The notes: generated by a model not told the origin, from the sequence alone. Counted from the stretch's first letter, positions 37,067 to 46,840 are shown. The stretch: DNA of 64,000 bases from Fastidiosipila sanguinis (GCF_002998295.1 NZ_CP027226.1:1346001-1410000); one strand, 5' to 3'. Made by a program: numbers and translations.

Positions 37067-37920
37067 TAATTTTCTTCATTTAGCTTTTCGAATTCAGTCA
37101 TAGTCATTCCATCATGTTCTGCCATGAAGTCTTCTTTACGCTCAGTCCTATACTTGCCCATTAATTCTTTGAACAATTCTGCATTTGTAGGTGGTGCGAA
37201 ACTAATTGCATTGGCACCGGCATCTATTGTTTCCTGAATGGACTCGTCACTGCCTCCACCTGTTGCAATAATTGGAACTGTTGGGTAATGCTTACGAATC
37301 CAGCGAACAAGATTGGCTGTATTTTTGCCGTTAGCCACATTCAAAATATCTACACCAGCAGCTAATTTACCTTCGATATCATCATACTGACTGACAACTG
37401 TCGCCACAATAGGGGAATCAACCATTTCGTCAATTAGAGCAATTGTCTCTATAGTAGTTGGTGAGTTAACAACAATTCCCATAGCACCACGAGCCTCCGC
37501 AAATTGAGCGATAGTTGCACTTCTGTTGCCTTTGGTAATTCCACCACCTACTCCTGCAAAAACTGGTTGAGAAGCTACACCTGTAATTGCTTCAATAATT
37601 GCTGGGTGAGGTGTATGAGGATACACTGCCAAAATCGCATCTGCATCAGTGTAACAAAGTGTCGCCACATCAGTAGAGAACACTAAGGATTTAATTCTTC
37701 TACCAAATATATTTATACCACTGGCATTTCTTATGATCTTAGGTGTAGCCTGCTTATTTTCTCTTCTAAGTCTTGAATATACCTCTGGAACAAATTTATT
37801 ATTATCATTCAATCTAGATTTTCTTTGAGTGTTTTCGTTGACGCTATCAGAGTTGATTATTTTATCCCCTCCGTTATTTTCGTTTATACTGATATCATTT
37901 TCCTTATCAAAATTATTCAT
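37066..37920 (-). CDS. TIM-barrel protein of an uncharacterised 'hydrolase' family
   Basis: A 284-residue protein. Residues 1-58 are Asn/Asp/Lys-rich and disordered. From about 60 a compact barrel follows with PKIIRNASGINIFGRRIKSLVFSTDVA, then GVGGGITKG, ILNVANGK, and a phosphate-binding-like IIATGGGSDESI near 220, ending with AGANAISFAPPTNAELF. I have seen this family annotated only as hydrolase in Clostridia; its layout resembles small phosphate-binding barrels such as NanE or IGPS-like enzymes. The catalytic residues are unknown. The long polar N-terminal extension is unusual for the family. A weak AAGGG precedes the ATG. Confidence 0.6.
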   Translation of the reverse strand: MNNFDKENDISINENNGGDKIINSDSVNENTQRKSRLNDNNKFVPEVYSRLRRENKQATPKIIRNASGINIFGRRIKSLVFSTDVATLCYTDADAILAVYPHTPHPAIIEAITGVASQPVFAGVGGGITKGNRSATIAQFAEARGAMGIVVNSPTTIETIALIDEMVDSPIVATVVSQYDDIEGKLAAGVDILNVANGKNTANLVRWIRKHYPTVPIIATGGGSDESIQETIDAGANAISFAPPTNAELFKELMGKYRTERKEDFMAEHDGMTMTEFEKLNEEN

Positions 37921-37993
37921 TGTATTACCCTTCGTAAAAAGATTAGTTCTTATGCTAAAACTATTAATTTTAGCCTATGTATTTCAGTTAATT

Positions 37994-38947
37994 CTATTTA
38001 CTAACTTTTTCTTGCAATTCTTCAAAAGACATACTGAAAGTATCACCATGCTCTATATCTCCATGCTCATAACCTTGCATGAACCAATACATACGCTGAG
38101 CTGCAGAACCATGAGTGAAATTTTCAGGAACTACGTAGCCTTGACCTTTCTTTTGAATTACATCATCACCAATAGATTGAGCTGCAGTAATCGCTTCTTT
38201 TATATCTCCATCTTGCAAATAGCCTTTTTCATCTTGATATTTTGCCACAACTCCAGCAAAATAATCTGCTTGCAACTCTAAACGAACACTAATTTCATTA
38301 GATTCCTTCTTGCTAACATTACGCATCATCTTATGCGCCTCTTCGAGAATACCCAACTCATTTTGTACGTGGTGTCCTACCTCGTGTGAAAGGACATATG
38401 ACATTGTAAAGTCGCCTGAAGCTCCGAATTTATTTTTCAACTCGTTGTAGAAAGACATGTCAATATAAATAGTTCTATCTAGAGAACAATAGAATGGACC
38501 AACAGCCTTACTTGCTCCACCACAACCACTTTGTACATATTCAGTAAAGGTATGTAAAGTTGGTGCATTATATCTTGAATTATGTTTAGCAAATAAATTT
38601 TCCCATGCATCTTCACTATCTTTTAGTGATACAGCAAGGAAATGACGCATTTCTTCTTCCGTTTTAGGATCACCTTCTTTGCCGGTAAAATCTTGCGTCT
38701 GCTCGTATTTGGTACCATCTGGCTGAACTCCACTATTTTGGTTCTGGCCAAGAAAACCACCCATACCATCTGAAAGCAAGAAAAAGACTACTAATAGTAT
38801 AACTAGGCCTATTCCTCCGCCTCCACCAAGCAGTCCACCTATAGGGAGTGGTATTCTACCGCCACCTCCAAGACCACCATTTCTTCTTGGCGCTCGTCCA
38901 CTGCTTGACTGAACATTTTTACTACCTTGTCTATCTCTCCATTTCAT
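37994..38947 (-). CDS. ypfJ: YpfJ-family neutral zinc metallopeptidase
   Basis: A 317-residue predicted zinc peptidase anchored by one membrane helix (about 42-62) after a Gly/Arg-rich N-terminus. The extracytoplasmic domain carries the zinc motif HEVGHH (about 188-193) and the downstream ELQADYFAGV, whose Glu/Asp are probably the third ligand region. NEISVRLELQ and GSAAQRMYWFMQGYE are family landmarks. AAAGGAAAA lies before ATG. The biological substrate of the family is not known to me. The gene is preceded by a candidate small RNA unit that ends about 200 bases upstream. Confidence 0.88.
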   Translation of the reverse strand: MKWRDRQGSKNVQSSSGRAPRRNGGLGGGGRIPLPIGGLLGGGGGIGLVILLVVFFLLSDGMGGFLGQNQNSGVQPDGTKYEQTQDFTGKEGDPKTEEEMRHFLAVSLKDSEDAWENLFAKHNSRYNAPTLHTFTEYVQSGCGGASKAVGPFYCSLDRTIYIDMSFYNELKNKFGASGDFTMSYVLSHEVGHHVQNELGILEEAHKMMRNVSKKESNEISVRLELQADYFAGVVAKYQDEKGYLQDGDIKEAITAAQSIGDDVIQKKGQGYVVPENFTHGSAAQRMYWFMQGYEHGDIEHGDTFSMSFEELQEKVSK

Positions 38948-39154
38948 AAGAATTTTCCTTTCGATAGCTTTTTGATATTTATAATAATACCATTTACTAA
39001 TAATATCATTTAAAAGTAGTTTTCATAGTAATTCTAAGCATATTATTTCGCTTGAGAACAATTAAAATTTCAGCTTAATATGGATTGTTTAATGTTCTTT
39101 GATTTTTTAAACTCAATAATATCTAGTTTAAAACATTCTCACTCTAAAATTACA
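38948..39154. other. AT-rich upstream region of ypfJ
   Basis: Several TATTAT-like -10 candidates on the minus strand but no clear -35. No repeat or open frame is visible. Together with the small RNA unit and the GH2 terminator it fills the 624-base gap between ypfJ and the GH2 gene. Confidence 0.35.
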
Positions 39155-39197
39155 CAAAAAAAGAAGGTATGGAATAGTTTGGGAACGCCACACCTTC
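39155..39197 (-). terminator. Intrinsic terminator of the candidate small RNA
   Basis: Ten-pair stem (39188-39197 with 39163-39172, one G-T pair) with a 15-base loop, followed by TTTTTTT on the minus strand. Confidence 0.85.
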
Positions 39198-39313
39198 GAC
39201 GGAGAAAAGAAATTAGTGAATAATTCTTAAGAGTAAAGTCTTAATTTCAGGAATATAAGCATTTAAATATTTCTGTATAGGAGACAGTACATTACTCTGA
39301 ATTAATCCTATAA
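39155..39313 (-). ncRNA. Candidate small RNA or terminated leader upstream of ypfJ
   Basis: A transcript of about 160 nt is predicted between a near-perfect promoter and a strong intrinsic terminator, with no coding frame. A possible internal stem near the 5' end joins ATAGGA with TCCTAT. The terminator stem GAAGGTGTGG/CCATACCTTC with seven Ts forms the 3' end (39156-39197). It could be a free-standing small RNA, or an attenuated leader of ypfJ whose coding region begins about 200 bases further on. It does not match 6S RNA, SRP RNA or a T-box that I can recognise. Confidence 0.55.
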
Positions 39314-39319
39314 GTAAAT

Positions 39320-39348
39320 ATAATAATAGGTTAACAAAACTTTGTCAA
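39320..39348 (-). promoter_or_regulatory. Consensus promoter of the candidate small RNA
   Basis: TTGACA (39343-39348), a 17-base spacer and TATTAT (39320-39325) on the minus strand. Predicted start near 39313. Confidence 0.75.
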
Positions 39349-39477
39349 GCCGATAAACACAGGACTTTTACAGGTTAATCGCTTAACTAAAATAATGCTA
39401 AAATTTATTTTCTTTAAACTCAGTCACAGCTTGAAGTTAATCGCATAACTTATTTAAAGCAAATATTCGCTTTCTCC

Positions 39478-39511
39478 AAAAAAAGACCACACTAATATTT
39501 TTAGTGTGGTC
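39478..39511 (-). terminator. Intrinsic terminator of the GH2 gene
   Basis: Perfect ten-pair stem GACCACACTA/TAGTGTGGTC around a 7-base loop, followed by TTTTTTT on the minus strand. Confidence 0.93.
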
Positions 39512-39571
39512 CAATATTGCTCTGCAAGACTATATTCATTCTAATTAGATAATTTCGATCACAATCAAATA

Positions 39572-42500
39572 TTATTCAAACTTAATCGTGTAAATACTTT
39601 CGCTTGTATTTGCCTCATTCTTAATTAGATATTTACATTCATTTTCGTCCAGGCTTGGTAATTCAATCACTACAGAATTATTATTGCTCTCTAATCTGAA
39701 ACCTTCCTTTTTATCTTTAGTAAAGACATAAGCATATTTCAAAGGATTAAGTTCAAATACTTCAGATTCCGTTACAGCTTTAAGAATGAAGTCATTTTCG
39801 GCTTTTGCTTCAAATGCATGTGCTCTAATCTCAGCTATGTGCAAAGTTTCACCACTTCTAATCCTAAATGCATAAGTTTCAATAGGAGTAAAAATGAGAT
39901 TATTAGCTTGTTCAGGTAACAAACCTTCTCTACTTTCACCACTAGATAAATCTAAGATCTTATAATCTGTGATTTCTCGCCAATTATTAGGGTCGTTTAA
40001 AGGACTTTCCTCATCACCTACATTGGCATAATTCTTGACTGTACCAGGGTTTTCGCCAACATAATATTCAAGCTTAAAGTCATCTGCCAGCTTATCTCCA
40101 ATAAAATGGATTTCAATATTATCGATTTTGGTCAGCTCTAATTCACCAGCTCTACCGAGTAGGATACCAGCCCAATCTTCAGTATTTTTACTACCTTCGT
40201 TATTCCATGAATCACTTAAACCACTGTAGTCAATCTGATTATTATTCAGAGCGGAGATCCTAGTCTCAGGGTTAGTGTAACTAGCAATTCCTGCAGGTAG
40301 CTCAGAACCATTCCATTCTTGAGCTTTGTTATATGAAAGCACTTTTTCTCCTGTAACTCTCAAACTTAATTTAGACTCTAAATCCTTGCCTTTAACTTTT
40401 GCTGCAAGCTTAATTACATTACCTACTAGTAAATCTCCAAGTTCTAACTCTGCACCTGTCTCTAGATTAATCCAGTTATCTAACTCTAGTAATTCATTCT
40501 GGCCTAATAAATCATAAGCATGTGCACTCTTCGGTAGTTCCGGTAAATAATTATCTAAACAAGCCATAGAAAAATCTTCAGCTTCAATAAGGTCATTAAC
40601 AATAAGCTTCAATTCATATTTATACTCTTGCTCATCAACATTTACTGTAGCTTGTAGTCTCTTAACTCCTACCTGTTTAGACAGCTCTTTGACTTCTTCA
40701 TCTGAAATCTCCCAGTGTAATTTGTGCGATTCTCTCAAGCCATTAACAAATACAAGTTCAGCAGTTTGCGGCAACTGTAAAGTCTCTCCAAGATTAATAA
40801 CTTTTTCACCATATACTACACGATCTACAGCTCTATCTGAGAAATCTACTACATTTACCTTTACTTTAACAGGATATTGCTCGTACTCTAATTCTCCTGC
40901 AATTACGAAACTACCAAGCTCACTTAAATTATTATTAGCATAATTATCCCACTTAGCCTTACTTTGCAGTCTAGTGCCATCAGCAAATAAAATTTCAACC
41001 ACTTCAGGTAGAGTCAATTCACCATCTAAGCCCACAAAAATTTCACTAATATCGTAGCCCAAAACATCTTCTTTAAACTCACCAATTGCGGTCAATTTTA
41101 TTTCAGCAGATTCTAAACCTTCTCCACTTGCTTTTAAGACTATATCTCCAGCTTCTTTTTTGGATCCTAATATTACTAAACCTTTACCATTAAAAGCTCT
41201 TCGCTTCCAATTATTATCAAGATATTTATAACGCTCTTGTGAGCTGGAATTACCATTGTCAACACCAAGAATATCTGCAGCTCTGGAAATTTCAAAATCA
41301 ATTAAATTATCAGCATACGGAACAACATTACCGTTAACATCCACTATTTCAAACTGAACATAAGCTAAATCTGCTATGGATACATCTAGTTCCGAAGTTT
41401 CAGCTAATAACCTAACCGCTGCAGGCACTCCCGCAGTAACAACTTCATCTCTAGCTACTTCGTTGGAATCTTCATCCTTAGCTACAGCTAATAATTCTCC
41501 TGCTTCCCAAGGGATTAACCATTCCAAATAGAGCTCATCTTCACTCTGACCTTCCTGATACTCTCTACCAAAACTAGTGACCTTTTTATTAAATCTCTTT
41601 TCACCTAATGATTCGCCATTTAAAAAGAGTTCGACCGCACTAGCATTAGAATAGATTCTAACAGGAATCTTGTTGTCATCACGCTTCAAGTCTGTTCCTT
41701 GAGCAAAAGTTATCTCCCTATCTTCCTGGCTCCAGTTCCAGTGTGGCAAGATATGTACCATTTTCTCATCAGAATTAGCCCATTGTGACTGAAACAAGTA
41801 ATATTCATTTTTCGGGAAGCCTGCAGTATCTACAATTCCAAAATATGAAGATTTCGCAGGAGTTTCAGGCTCATTATGCCATGGTGTCGGCTCACCTATA
41901 TAGTCGAAGCCAGTCCAAATAAATTGACCAGCATAATCCAAATTATTTCTATCAAATATTAAAACTGAACTCGCTGTTTTACCCCAACCTACTCTATCGT
42001 TTCCATAGTCAGAAGTTTGGTATTTTCTCAGTGGCTTCTCCGGATTACCTGTGATTGCCTTGTCCTTAACTGCTGGCTCATAATAAATACCTCTACTACT
42101 TACTGCTGAAGCAGTTTCAGAACCATAAATCTTCCAGTGTGGATGTTTTTCTCTAATTAACGCAAAATTATCCTCGGCATAATTAATTCCCACTATGTCC
42201 AAAAGATCTGCAATTTTCTGGTAATTTTCACTCTCAAGGTCGAAACGGAACTTATCTTCCCCCATAGTTACATAGCGAGTCTGATCTAGTTCTTTGACCC
42301 ACTTAACTAAATTCGCAGCTTGCTCTATACCATAATCTTCTGAGGTTTCCCAAATCTCATTACCTACAGACCACATGAATATTGATGGAGAGTTCTTATC
42401 TCTATTTACCATGGCTTTTACATCAAATTCAGCCCAAGTCTGACCTGCCTCAGCATCTGGATGTGTTGCCAGTTGGCTGAAGAAGCGGTTATAGTCATAG

Positions 42501-43624
42501 GTTTTCTTAGGCTTGCCACTCCAGGTATCAAAAGCCTCTTCCTGGACTAACAATCCCAACTCGTCACAGGCTTCAATAAACTTCTCATCATGCGGGTTAT
42601 GTGCAGTCCTTATAGCATTTACGCCCATATCTTTCATGATCTTAAGTTGTCTTACAAAAGCTTGTTTATTGGCAACTGCACCCAATGCACCTTGATCTGA
42701 GTGCATACAAACACCTTGAATATCTAGATGCTGACCATTTAAGCTAAATCCAGTCTCAACATCCCAGTCAAAATATCTATACCCGAATCTATCCTTACGC
42801 TCATCTAATAATCTTTTGTCCTTAGCATCATAAATTCTTGTTCTAACATAATAAAGCGCAGGAGTATCAACTGACCAGAGTCCGACATCATTTACCCAAA
42901 TGCTCTGAATCACCTTAGACTCTCTTTTATCCAAAGATAATTTCATCTCGGTTAGCTCTGAGATTGTATTGCCGTCATCATCTTCAATTGACTGTTCCAA
43001 AATTACTTCTGCACCATTATCTACAAATCCACTTGCATCAATATGAGAATTAATTATCTTACTTTCAATTCGAGTTTCAACACCTGCCTCATTACCATAT
43101 TGCTCAGCTAAATTAGGTGTCGTAATAAATATCCCATTTTCTTTAACATGGATCTTATCTTTAACTATTAAATCTACATCTCTATAAATACCTGAACCTG
43201 AGTACCATCTAGATGAAGGTTGCGGATGCTCTACTTTTATCAAAATTAAATTCTGTTCACCAATATTTAAATACTCATTAATGTTATACGAAAAACTGTT
43301 GTATCCAAATGGATAATTTCCTACAAATTTCCCATTAATGTAACAAGTTGAATCCATGTAAATTCCACCGAAATGTATGCGAATATCTTTATTTCTTAAA
43401 GATTCAGGCACATCTATAACCTTGGCATAGTATCCTGTACCACCATCAAGCAGACCACCTTCGTTATTTGCTGGGGATTGTGAATTGAATTCAAACTCAA
43501 TACTCCAATCATGAGGAAGATTAACTTGGCGCCAGTCTTTTAGCTCCTCAATATCCAAAGAACTTGGATTAACTTTTTCATTTAGTTTAAATCTCCAATG
43601 ACTATTTAAATTAATTAACGACAT
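39572..43624 (-). CDS. Large multidomain GH2 beta-galactosidase-like enzyme
   Basis: A 1350-residue glycoside hydrolase family 2 protein. The sugar-binding jelly roll (about 1-165) contains SHWRFKLN and LPHDWSIEFEF. An Ig-like domain (about 170-285) leads to the TIM barrel (about 290-610) with the acid/base segment SVGNEIWE (about 413-420) and the nucleophile segment YGSETASAV (about 500). FIWTGFDYIGEPTPWH closes the catalytic part. The last 700 residues hold a DUF4982-like and several Ig-like domains, with a discoidin-like region near the end. No signal peptide or anchor is seen, surprising for so many binding domains. The start has GGAGG seven bases upstream. Likely acts on beta-galactosides; exact substrate unknown. 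Confidence 0.87.
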   Translation of the reverse strand: MSLINLNSHWRFKLNEKVNPSSLDIEELKDWRQVNLPHDWSIEFEFNSQSPANNEGGLLDGGTGYYAKVIDVPESLRNKDIRIHFGGIYMDSTCYINGKFVGNYPFGYNSFSYNINEYLNIGEQNLILIKVEHPQPSSRWYSGSGIYRDVDLIVKDKIHVKENGIFITTPNLAEQYGNEAGVETRIESKIINSHIDASGFVDNGAEVILEQSIEDDDGNTISELTEMKLSLDKRESKVIQSIWVNDVGLWSVDTPALYYVRTRIYDAKDKRLLDERKDRFGYRYFDWDVETGFSLNGQHLDIQGVCMHSDQGALGAVANKQAFVRQLKIMKDMGVNAIRTAHNPHDEKFIEACDELGLLVQEEAFDTWSGKPKKTYDYNRFFSQLATHPDAEAGQTWAEFDVKAMVNRDKNSPSIFMWSVGNEIWETSEDYGIEQAANLVKWVKELDQTRYVTMGEDKFRFDLESENYQKIADLLDIVGINYAEDNFALIREKHPHWKIYGSETASAVSSRGIYYEPAVKDKAITGNPEKPLRKYQTSDYGNDRVGWGKTASSVLIFDRNNLDYAGQFIWTGFDYIGEPTPWHNEPETPAKSSYFGIVDTAGFPKNEYYLFQSQWANSDEKMVHILPHWNWSQEDREITFAQGTDLKRDDNKIPVRIYSNASAVELFLNGESLGEKRFNKKVTSFGREYQEGQSEDELYLEWLIPWEAGELLAVAKDEDSNEVARDEVVTAGVPAAVRLLAETSELDVSIADLAYVQFEIVDVNGNVVPYADNLIDFEISRAADILGVDNGNSSSQERYKYLDNNWKRRAFNGKGLVILGSKKEAGDIVLKASGEGLESAEIKLTAIGEFKEDVLGYDISEIFVGLDGELTLPEVVEILFADGTRLQSKAKWDNYANNNLSELGSFVIAGELEYEQYPVKVKVNVVDFSDRAVDRVVYGEKVINLGETLQLPQTAELVFVNGLRESHKLHWEISDEEVKELSKQVGVKRLQATVNVDEQEYKYELKLIVNDLIEAEDFSMACLDNYLPELPKSAHAYDLLGQNELLELDNWINLETGAELELGDLLVGNVIKLAAKVKGKDLESKLSLRVTGEKVLSYNKAQEWNGSELPAGIASYTNPETRISALNNNQIDYSGLSDSWNNEGSKNTEDWAGILLGRAGELELTKIDNIEIHFIGDKLADDFKLEYYVGENPGTVKNYANVGDEESPLNDPNNWREITDYKILDLSSGESREGLLPEQANNLIFTPIETYAFRIRSGETLHIAEIRAHAFEAKAENDFILKAVTESEVFELNPLKYAYVFTKDKKEGFRLESNNNSVVIELPSLDENECKYLIKNEANTSESIYTIKFE

Positions 43625-43680
43625 AGTTGTACCTCCGCAAATTCACAATTTTTCTAGTTATTACTGAATTGTTTTGATTT

Positions 43681-44181
43681 TTAGAAAAACATAAATACCA
43701 ATGCAATAGCTAAAACTCCAAGCACAAAAGCTACAATCAGATCTATTTTGAAAATCTGCTCAGCTTTTTTAATACTTTCATCTTTATGTTCAACTTCTAC
43801 TTCAAATAAATTTATACTTGGATCTGAATCTTTATATAAAACTTTTCGAGTTTTCTCAGGGTGAAATTTTCTTGGCAAAATCGTAGCCTTCACTCTTTCC
43901 TTGTACTCTTGCTTTCCGACTTTAAATTTGTAATCTATATAAATATTATCATCGACAGATTTCCTGGAAGACATAGAAAATTTGTTTATATAGTTAGCTT
44001 CTACGTCAGCGGTTGCTTCTTTTTGCTCAAGTTTAATCTCATCCCAACGTTTCAATCTGCCTGTAACTTGCGTCTTCTTTTTTGCCTCTACGATAAAGGT
44101 CCAAACCCAATAAATTACAACTAAAATAACTATAAAACTTCTTGTATCTATTTGGCCTACCCAATTAACAAAATCTTGCAT
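43681..44181 (-). CDS. Two-helix membrane protein of unknown function
   Basis: A 166-residue protein with a hydrophobic helix near each end (about 14-32 and 147-165) and a soluble middle part, with strands such as IYIDYKFKVGKQEYKERV and a KVLYKDSDPSINLF turn. This resembles DUF3592-like proteins, where two membrane helices frame a small beta domain. The start is the ATG at 44181, with GAGGGA five bases upstream; the preceding TTG is too close. It lies just upstream of the GH2 gene on the same strand, but a 56-base gap and unrelated content give no functional clue. Confidence 0.6.
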   Translation of the reverse strand: MQDFVNWVGQIDTRSFIVILVVIYWVWTFIVEAKKKTQVTGRLKRWDEIKLEQKEATADVEANYINKFSMSSRKSVDDNIYIDYKFKVGKQEYKERVKATILPRKFHPEKTRKVLYKDSDPSINLFEVEVEHKDESIKKAEQIFKIDLIVAFVLGVLAIALVFMFF

Positions 44182-44261
44182 CAACTTCCCTCATTTCAAT
44201 AAAGCACTCTTCCTCAAACTATCGCAGTCGTTCTTCACCGCACCCCGAAAAGATAAAGCTA

Positions 44262-45230
44262 TTACCATTTTTGCAACATATATATTATCAAACTACTAGC
44301 TATTACTATTGCAGGTATCAAAGGAGATCTTCTTATATATTTAAATATCTCATTTATAAAGCCCAGAGCAGCTGTTCTCCAATCTGTTGTAGCAGGAATA
44401 CCAATACAGTCCATATTATATTTTCTAGCAATAAGCAGCCCTCTCTGCAAATGGTAATTCGTACTTACAATTGCAAATTTTGATTCACTTTCCATCAGGT
44501 CATAAGAATACCTAATATTTTCATTAGTGTTTTCAGCTTTTTCTTCTAATAAAATTCGCTGTGCAGGAAAACCTCTTTCTACAGCATAGGCTTTCATACC
44601 AGCTGCTTCACTAATCTCTGCTGTCCCTGAAACTGCACCTGACATAATAATTTTTGTGTTAGGATTTTTCTTAGCAAAATCAATCGCAGTATCGCAACGA
44701 CTTTTCAATTGGCCGCTTACTTTAGCATTCTCGTCTAGTCTAGCTCCCAGCACAACAACATAGTCCACATCATCAGTATCTACATTTACATAATTGACAA
44801 AAGCAGTGACAACATAACTGTGAGCGATAAATAAAAGCGCTTCTAATACCACATCAATAGCCCCTAAACTTGTATCTACGTACCAGGCAAAATTATATGA
44901 TTTTATAAAATGATATACAGCAACGAAAAGCAAAATTAAGGCGCTTTTAATCAAAAGTCCTTTCTCAAAACCTTGTAAACTACCATCTTTATTTTTACGG
45001 AAATATTCGAAAACTGCTAATCCAAACACAAGCAAAGTTGGCAAAATGAAATAGGACCAGATAATTACCCAAACTAATTGGTCGCTTACATAAACCATTT
45101 GATCTGCGTGTAATAATGCAAAAATTATTGCACAATTAAGTGAAACTCCAGTTATGACAGAGCGTTTATCGTACTTTATTGCTGAAAAGAATATAATCAA
45201 GCAAGTTATTGCCAATAATATATTAATCAC
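44262..45230 (-). CDS. YdcF/SanA-family membrane protein (DUF218)
   Basis: A 322-residue protein. The N-terminal half has four to five membrane helices (about 1-150). The C-terminal DUF218 domain follows: VDYVVVLGARL, then SGQLKSRCDTAIDF, IIMSGAV, EAAGMKAYAVERG, LLEEKAENTNENIRYS and IVSTNYHLQRG. These are the characteristic segments of the family, linked to envelope or vancomycin-permeability functions in enterobacteria. It starts with GTG and has a weak ribosome binding site, so the exact start is uncertain. Enzymatic function is not established. Confidence 0.8.
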   Translation of the reverse strand: MINILLAITCLIIFFSAIKYDKRSVITGVSLNCAIIFALLHADQMVYVSDQLVWVIIWSYFILPTLLVFGLAVFEYFRKNKDGSLQGFEKGLLIKSALILLFVAVYHFIKSYNFAWYVDTSLGAIDVVLEALLFIAHSYVVTAFVNYVNVDTDDVDYVVVLGARLDENAKVSGQLKSRCDTAIDFAKKNPNTKIIMSGAVSGTAEISEAAGMKAYAVERGFPAQRILLEEKAENTNENIRYSYDLMESESKFAIVSTNYHLQRGLLIARKYNMDCIGIPATTDWRTAALGFINEIFKYIRRSPLIPAIVIASSLIIYMLQKW

Positions 45231-45415
45231 TTATCTTATATACTGCTCAAAAATGCTCACGACTTAATATCCTGAACAATTACTTTCTAATTATTTTAAC
45301 TGCAAAATTCTGCAAAATTGCAAAGCTAATTCAATTTGCTTTAATTTTTCTATATATAATTATATTTGTTTTTAACTTTTATATTTCTATCTTCTGCCTT
45401 CAAGAAACACTTCAA

Positions 45416-45670
45416 TTAGTAGCAATCAATGCATGCATTAGCTATATGAGTGTGTACATCAATCTCTGCAGCAGGAACTCCTAGCTTTTCACTCAAATAA
45501 TTTTTGGCATCTGCAAATTGAAATGGATCTATTATAGTGCTATCTATTTCTGCATATTTAGCTTCAATTTCTTGTTTCTCTGCGTCTGTATATTTATCTT
45601 CTAAATATTCCAAACTTGTAATCATATCCCAGCCTACTTCTGGAGAACGTGTAATAATAATTCTAACCAT
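45416..45670 (-). CDS. Small protein of unknown function
   Basis: An 84-residue soluble protein beginning MVRIIITRSPEVGWDM, with an acidic helical middle and a C-terminus ending HTHIANACIDCY. The ATG at 45670 has GAGGTGAA a few bases upstream, so translation is plausible; the longer frame is disfavoured. The terminal His/Cys cluster (HTH...CxxC) might bind a metal, but this is a guess. No family is recognised. It stands alone upstream of divergently read genes. Confidence 0.55.
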   Translation of the reverse strand: MVRIIITRSPEVGWDMITSLEYLEDKYTDAEKQEIEAKYAEIDSTIIDPFQFADAKNYLSEKLGVPAAEIDVHTHIANACIDCY

Positions 45671-45814
45671 ATCTTCACCTCTTTTTATTGATAATAACAT
45701 TTTAAAAGGTTAAACTATTACTTATTAGATACAGATGCAAAAGACATTTGTATACTATATCTCATTATACTATTGACACCCTCAATTCCAAAATTAAATA
45801 ATTATGGAGGATTT

Positions 45815-46840
45815 ATGCCAGTAATAACTATAACTCATTTACCTGGTACTCTAGGCGAGGAACTTGCTAAGCGCTTATCGCTGAAGTTAGGTATTCCTGT
45901 CTATGAGAGGGTGGATATGGCAAATTTATTTTTGCAAGACATTGCTACAGATTATGATTTAAAACTCTTGGACGAAAGTCCCAAAAACTATCAACGTAAT
46001 GCTAAAAACGGTATCACATTTCGTGACAATATCCTACATGGTCTAAATCAGTTAGCGGACAAAAGCAATGCTATAATTCTCGGAACAGTACCAGCGTTAT
46101 TCCTTGCCCAACATCCAAACGCAGTACACATTCATGTAACAGCTCCAAAAGATTTACGTGCACGTCGTTTGACTAAAACTAAGAAATATAACAAAGAAGA
46201 AATTGCCCAATTAATGAATTCTTCTGATAAAAACTTCAAGCGCTACGGTAAGATTCTGTTTGACGAAGAATCTAAGGATCCTTTCTTATATCACATCACT
46301 ATCAATACAGGTAAAGTAAGTGTTGATGCAGCTGTTCTAATGGCTACAGAGCTTTATAATGATAGTCTAGCTAGAGAGTATCTTTACGACTCAGATTCAG
46401 AAAACAGGAAGATCCAACATCGCCAAGAAGAATCTACATTGATGAAGAATCCTTCTGAAATAGCTTTCGCCAAGGTTTTGGATATGTACCATATTCGTTG
46501 GATTTATGAGCCTACTACATTTGAGCTAGAACAAAATAGTGACGGCACGGTGGCTTCTGCATTTTCTCCAGATTTCTATCTGCCTGATTATGATATTTAC
46601 CTCGAGTTGACTGTCATGAATCCTAGATATTCTACTGATAAAAAAAGGAAAATTCGTAGAATCAAAGAGCTTTACCCAGACATAAATATTAAGTTAGTTC
46701 AGAAAAAAGACTTTGATCACTTTATTAGGAGCTTGAATAGAGCTAGTACCGTACTGCTCAGTCATAATGATAAGAAAAAATTTAAAGATAAAATAGATGA
46801 AGATTTAGAAAGAGCGGAGGGGATCTCTAATGAATTTTAG
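45815..46840 (+). CDS. Cytidylate-kinase-like domain fused to PD-(D/E)XK-like domain
   Basis: A 341-residue two-domain protein. The N-terminal half (about 1-190) follows the cytidylate-kinase-like pattern: MPVITITHLPGTLGEELAKRL in place of the usual P-loop start, VYERVD, and TAPKDLRARRL as a lid-like segment. The C-terminal half (about 215-320) starts with MKNPSEIAFAKVLD and contains FSPDFYLPDYDIYLELT and then KKRKIRRIKELYPDINIKLV. This is a restriction-endonuclease-like core, though the usual E-x-K reads E-L-T. The start at 45815 has TGGAGG before it. It overlaps the HPRT-like gene by 11 bases, so the two are coupled. The role is unknown; nucleotide-dependent nucleic-acid processing is one possibility. 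Confidence 0.65.
   Translation: MPVITITHLPGTLGEELAKRLSLKLGIPVYERVDMANLFLQDIATDYDLKLLDESPKNYQRNAKNGITFRDNILHGLNQLADKSNAIILGTVPALFLAQHPNAVHIHVTAPKDLRARRLTKTKKYNKEEIAQLMNSSDKNFKRYGKILFDEESKDPFLYHITINTGKVSVDAAVLMATELYNDSLAREYLYDSDSENRKIQHRQEESTLMKNPSEIAFAKVLDMYHIRWIYEPTTFELEQNSDGTVASAFSPDFYLPDYDIYLELTVMNPRYSTDKKRKIRRIKELYPDINIKLVQKKDFDHFIRSLNRASTVLLSHNDKKKFKDKIDEDLERAEGISNEF

Noticed and set aside
37829-38281. 150-codon plus-strand frame with hydrophobic stretches
   Set aside because: Antisense to the starts and ends of two supported genes; its hydrophobicity comes from reading AT-rich codons in reverse.
39155-39200. T-box-like GGUG...GGAAC motif near the small RNA terminator
   Set aside because: The match to the T-box sequence is poor, there is no specifier stem, and the downstream gene is not amino-acid related.
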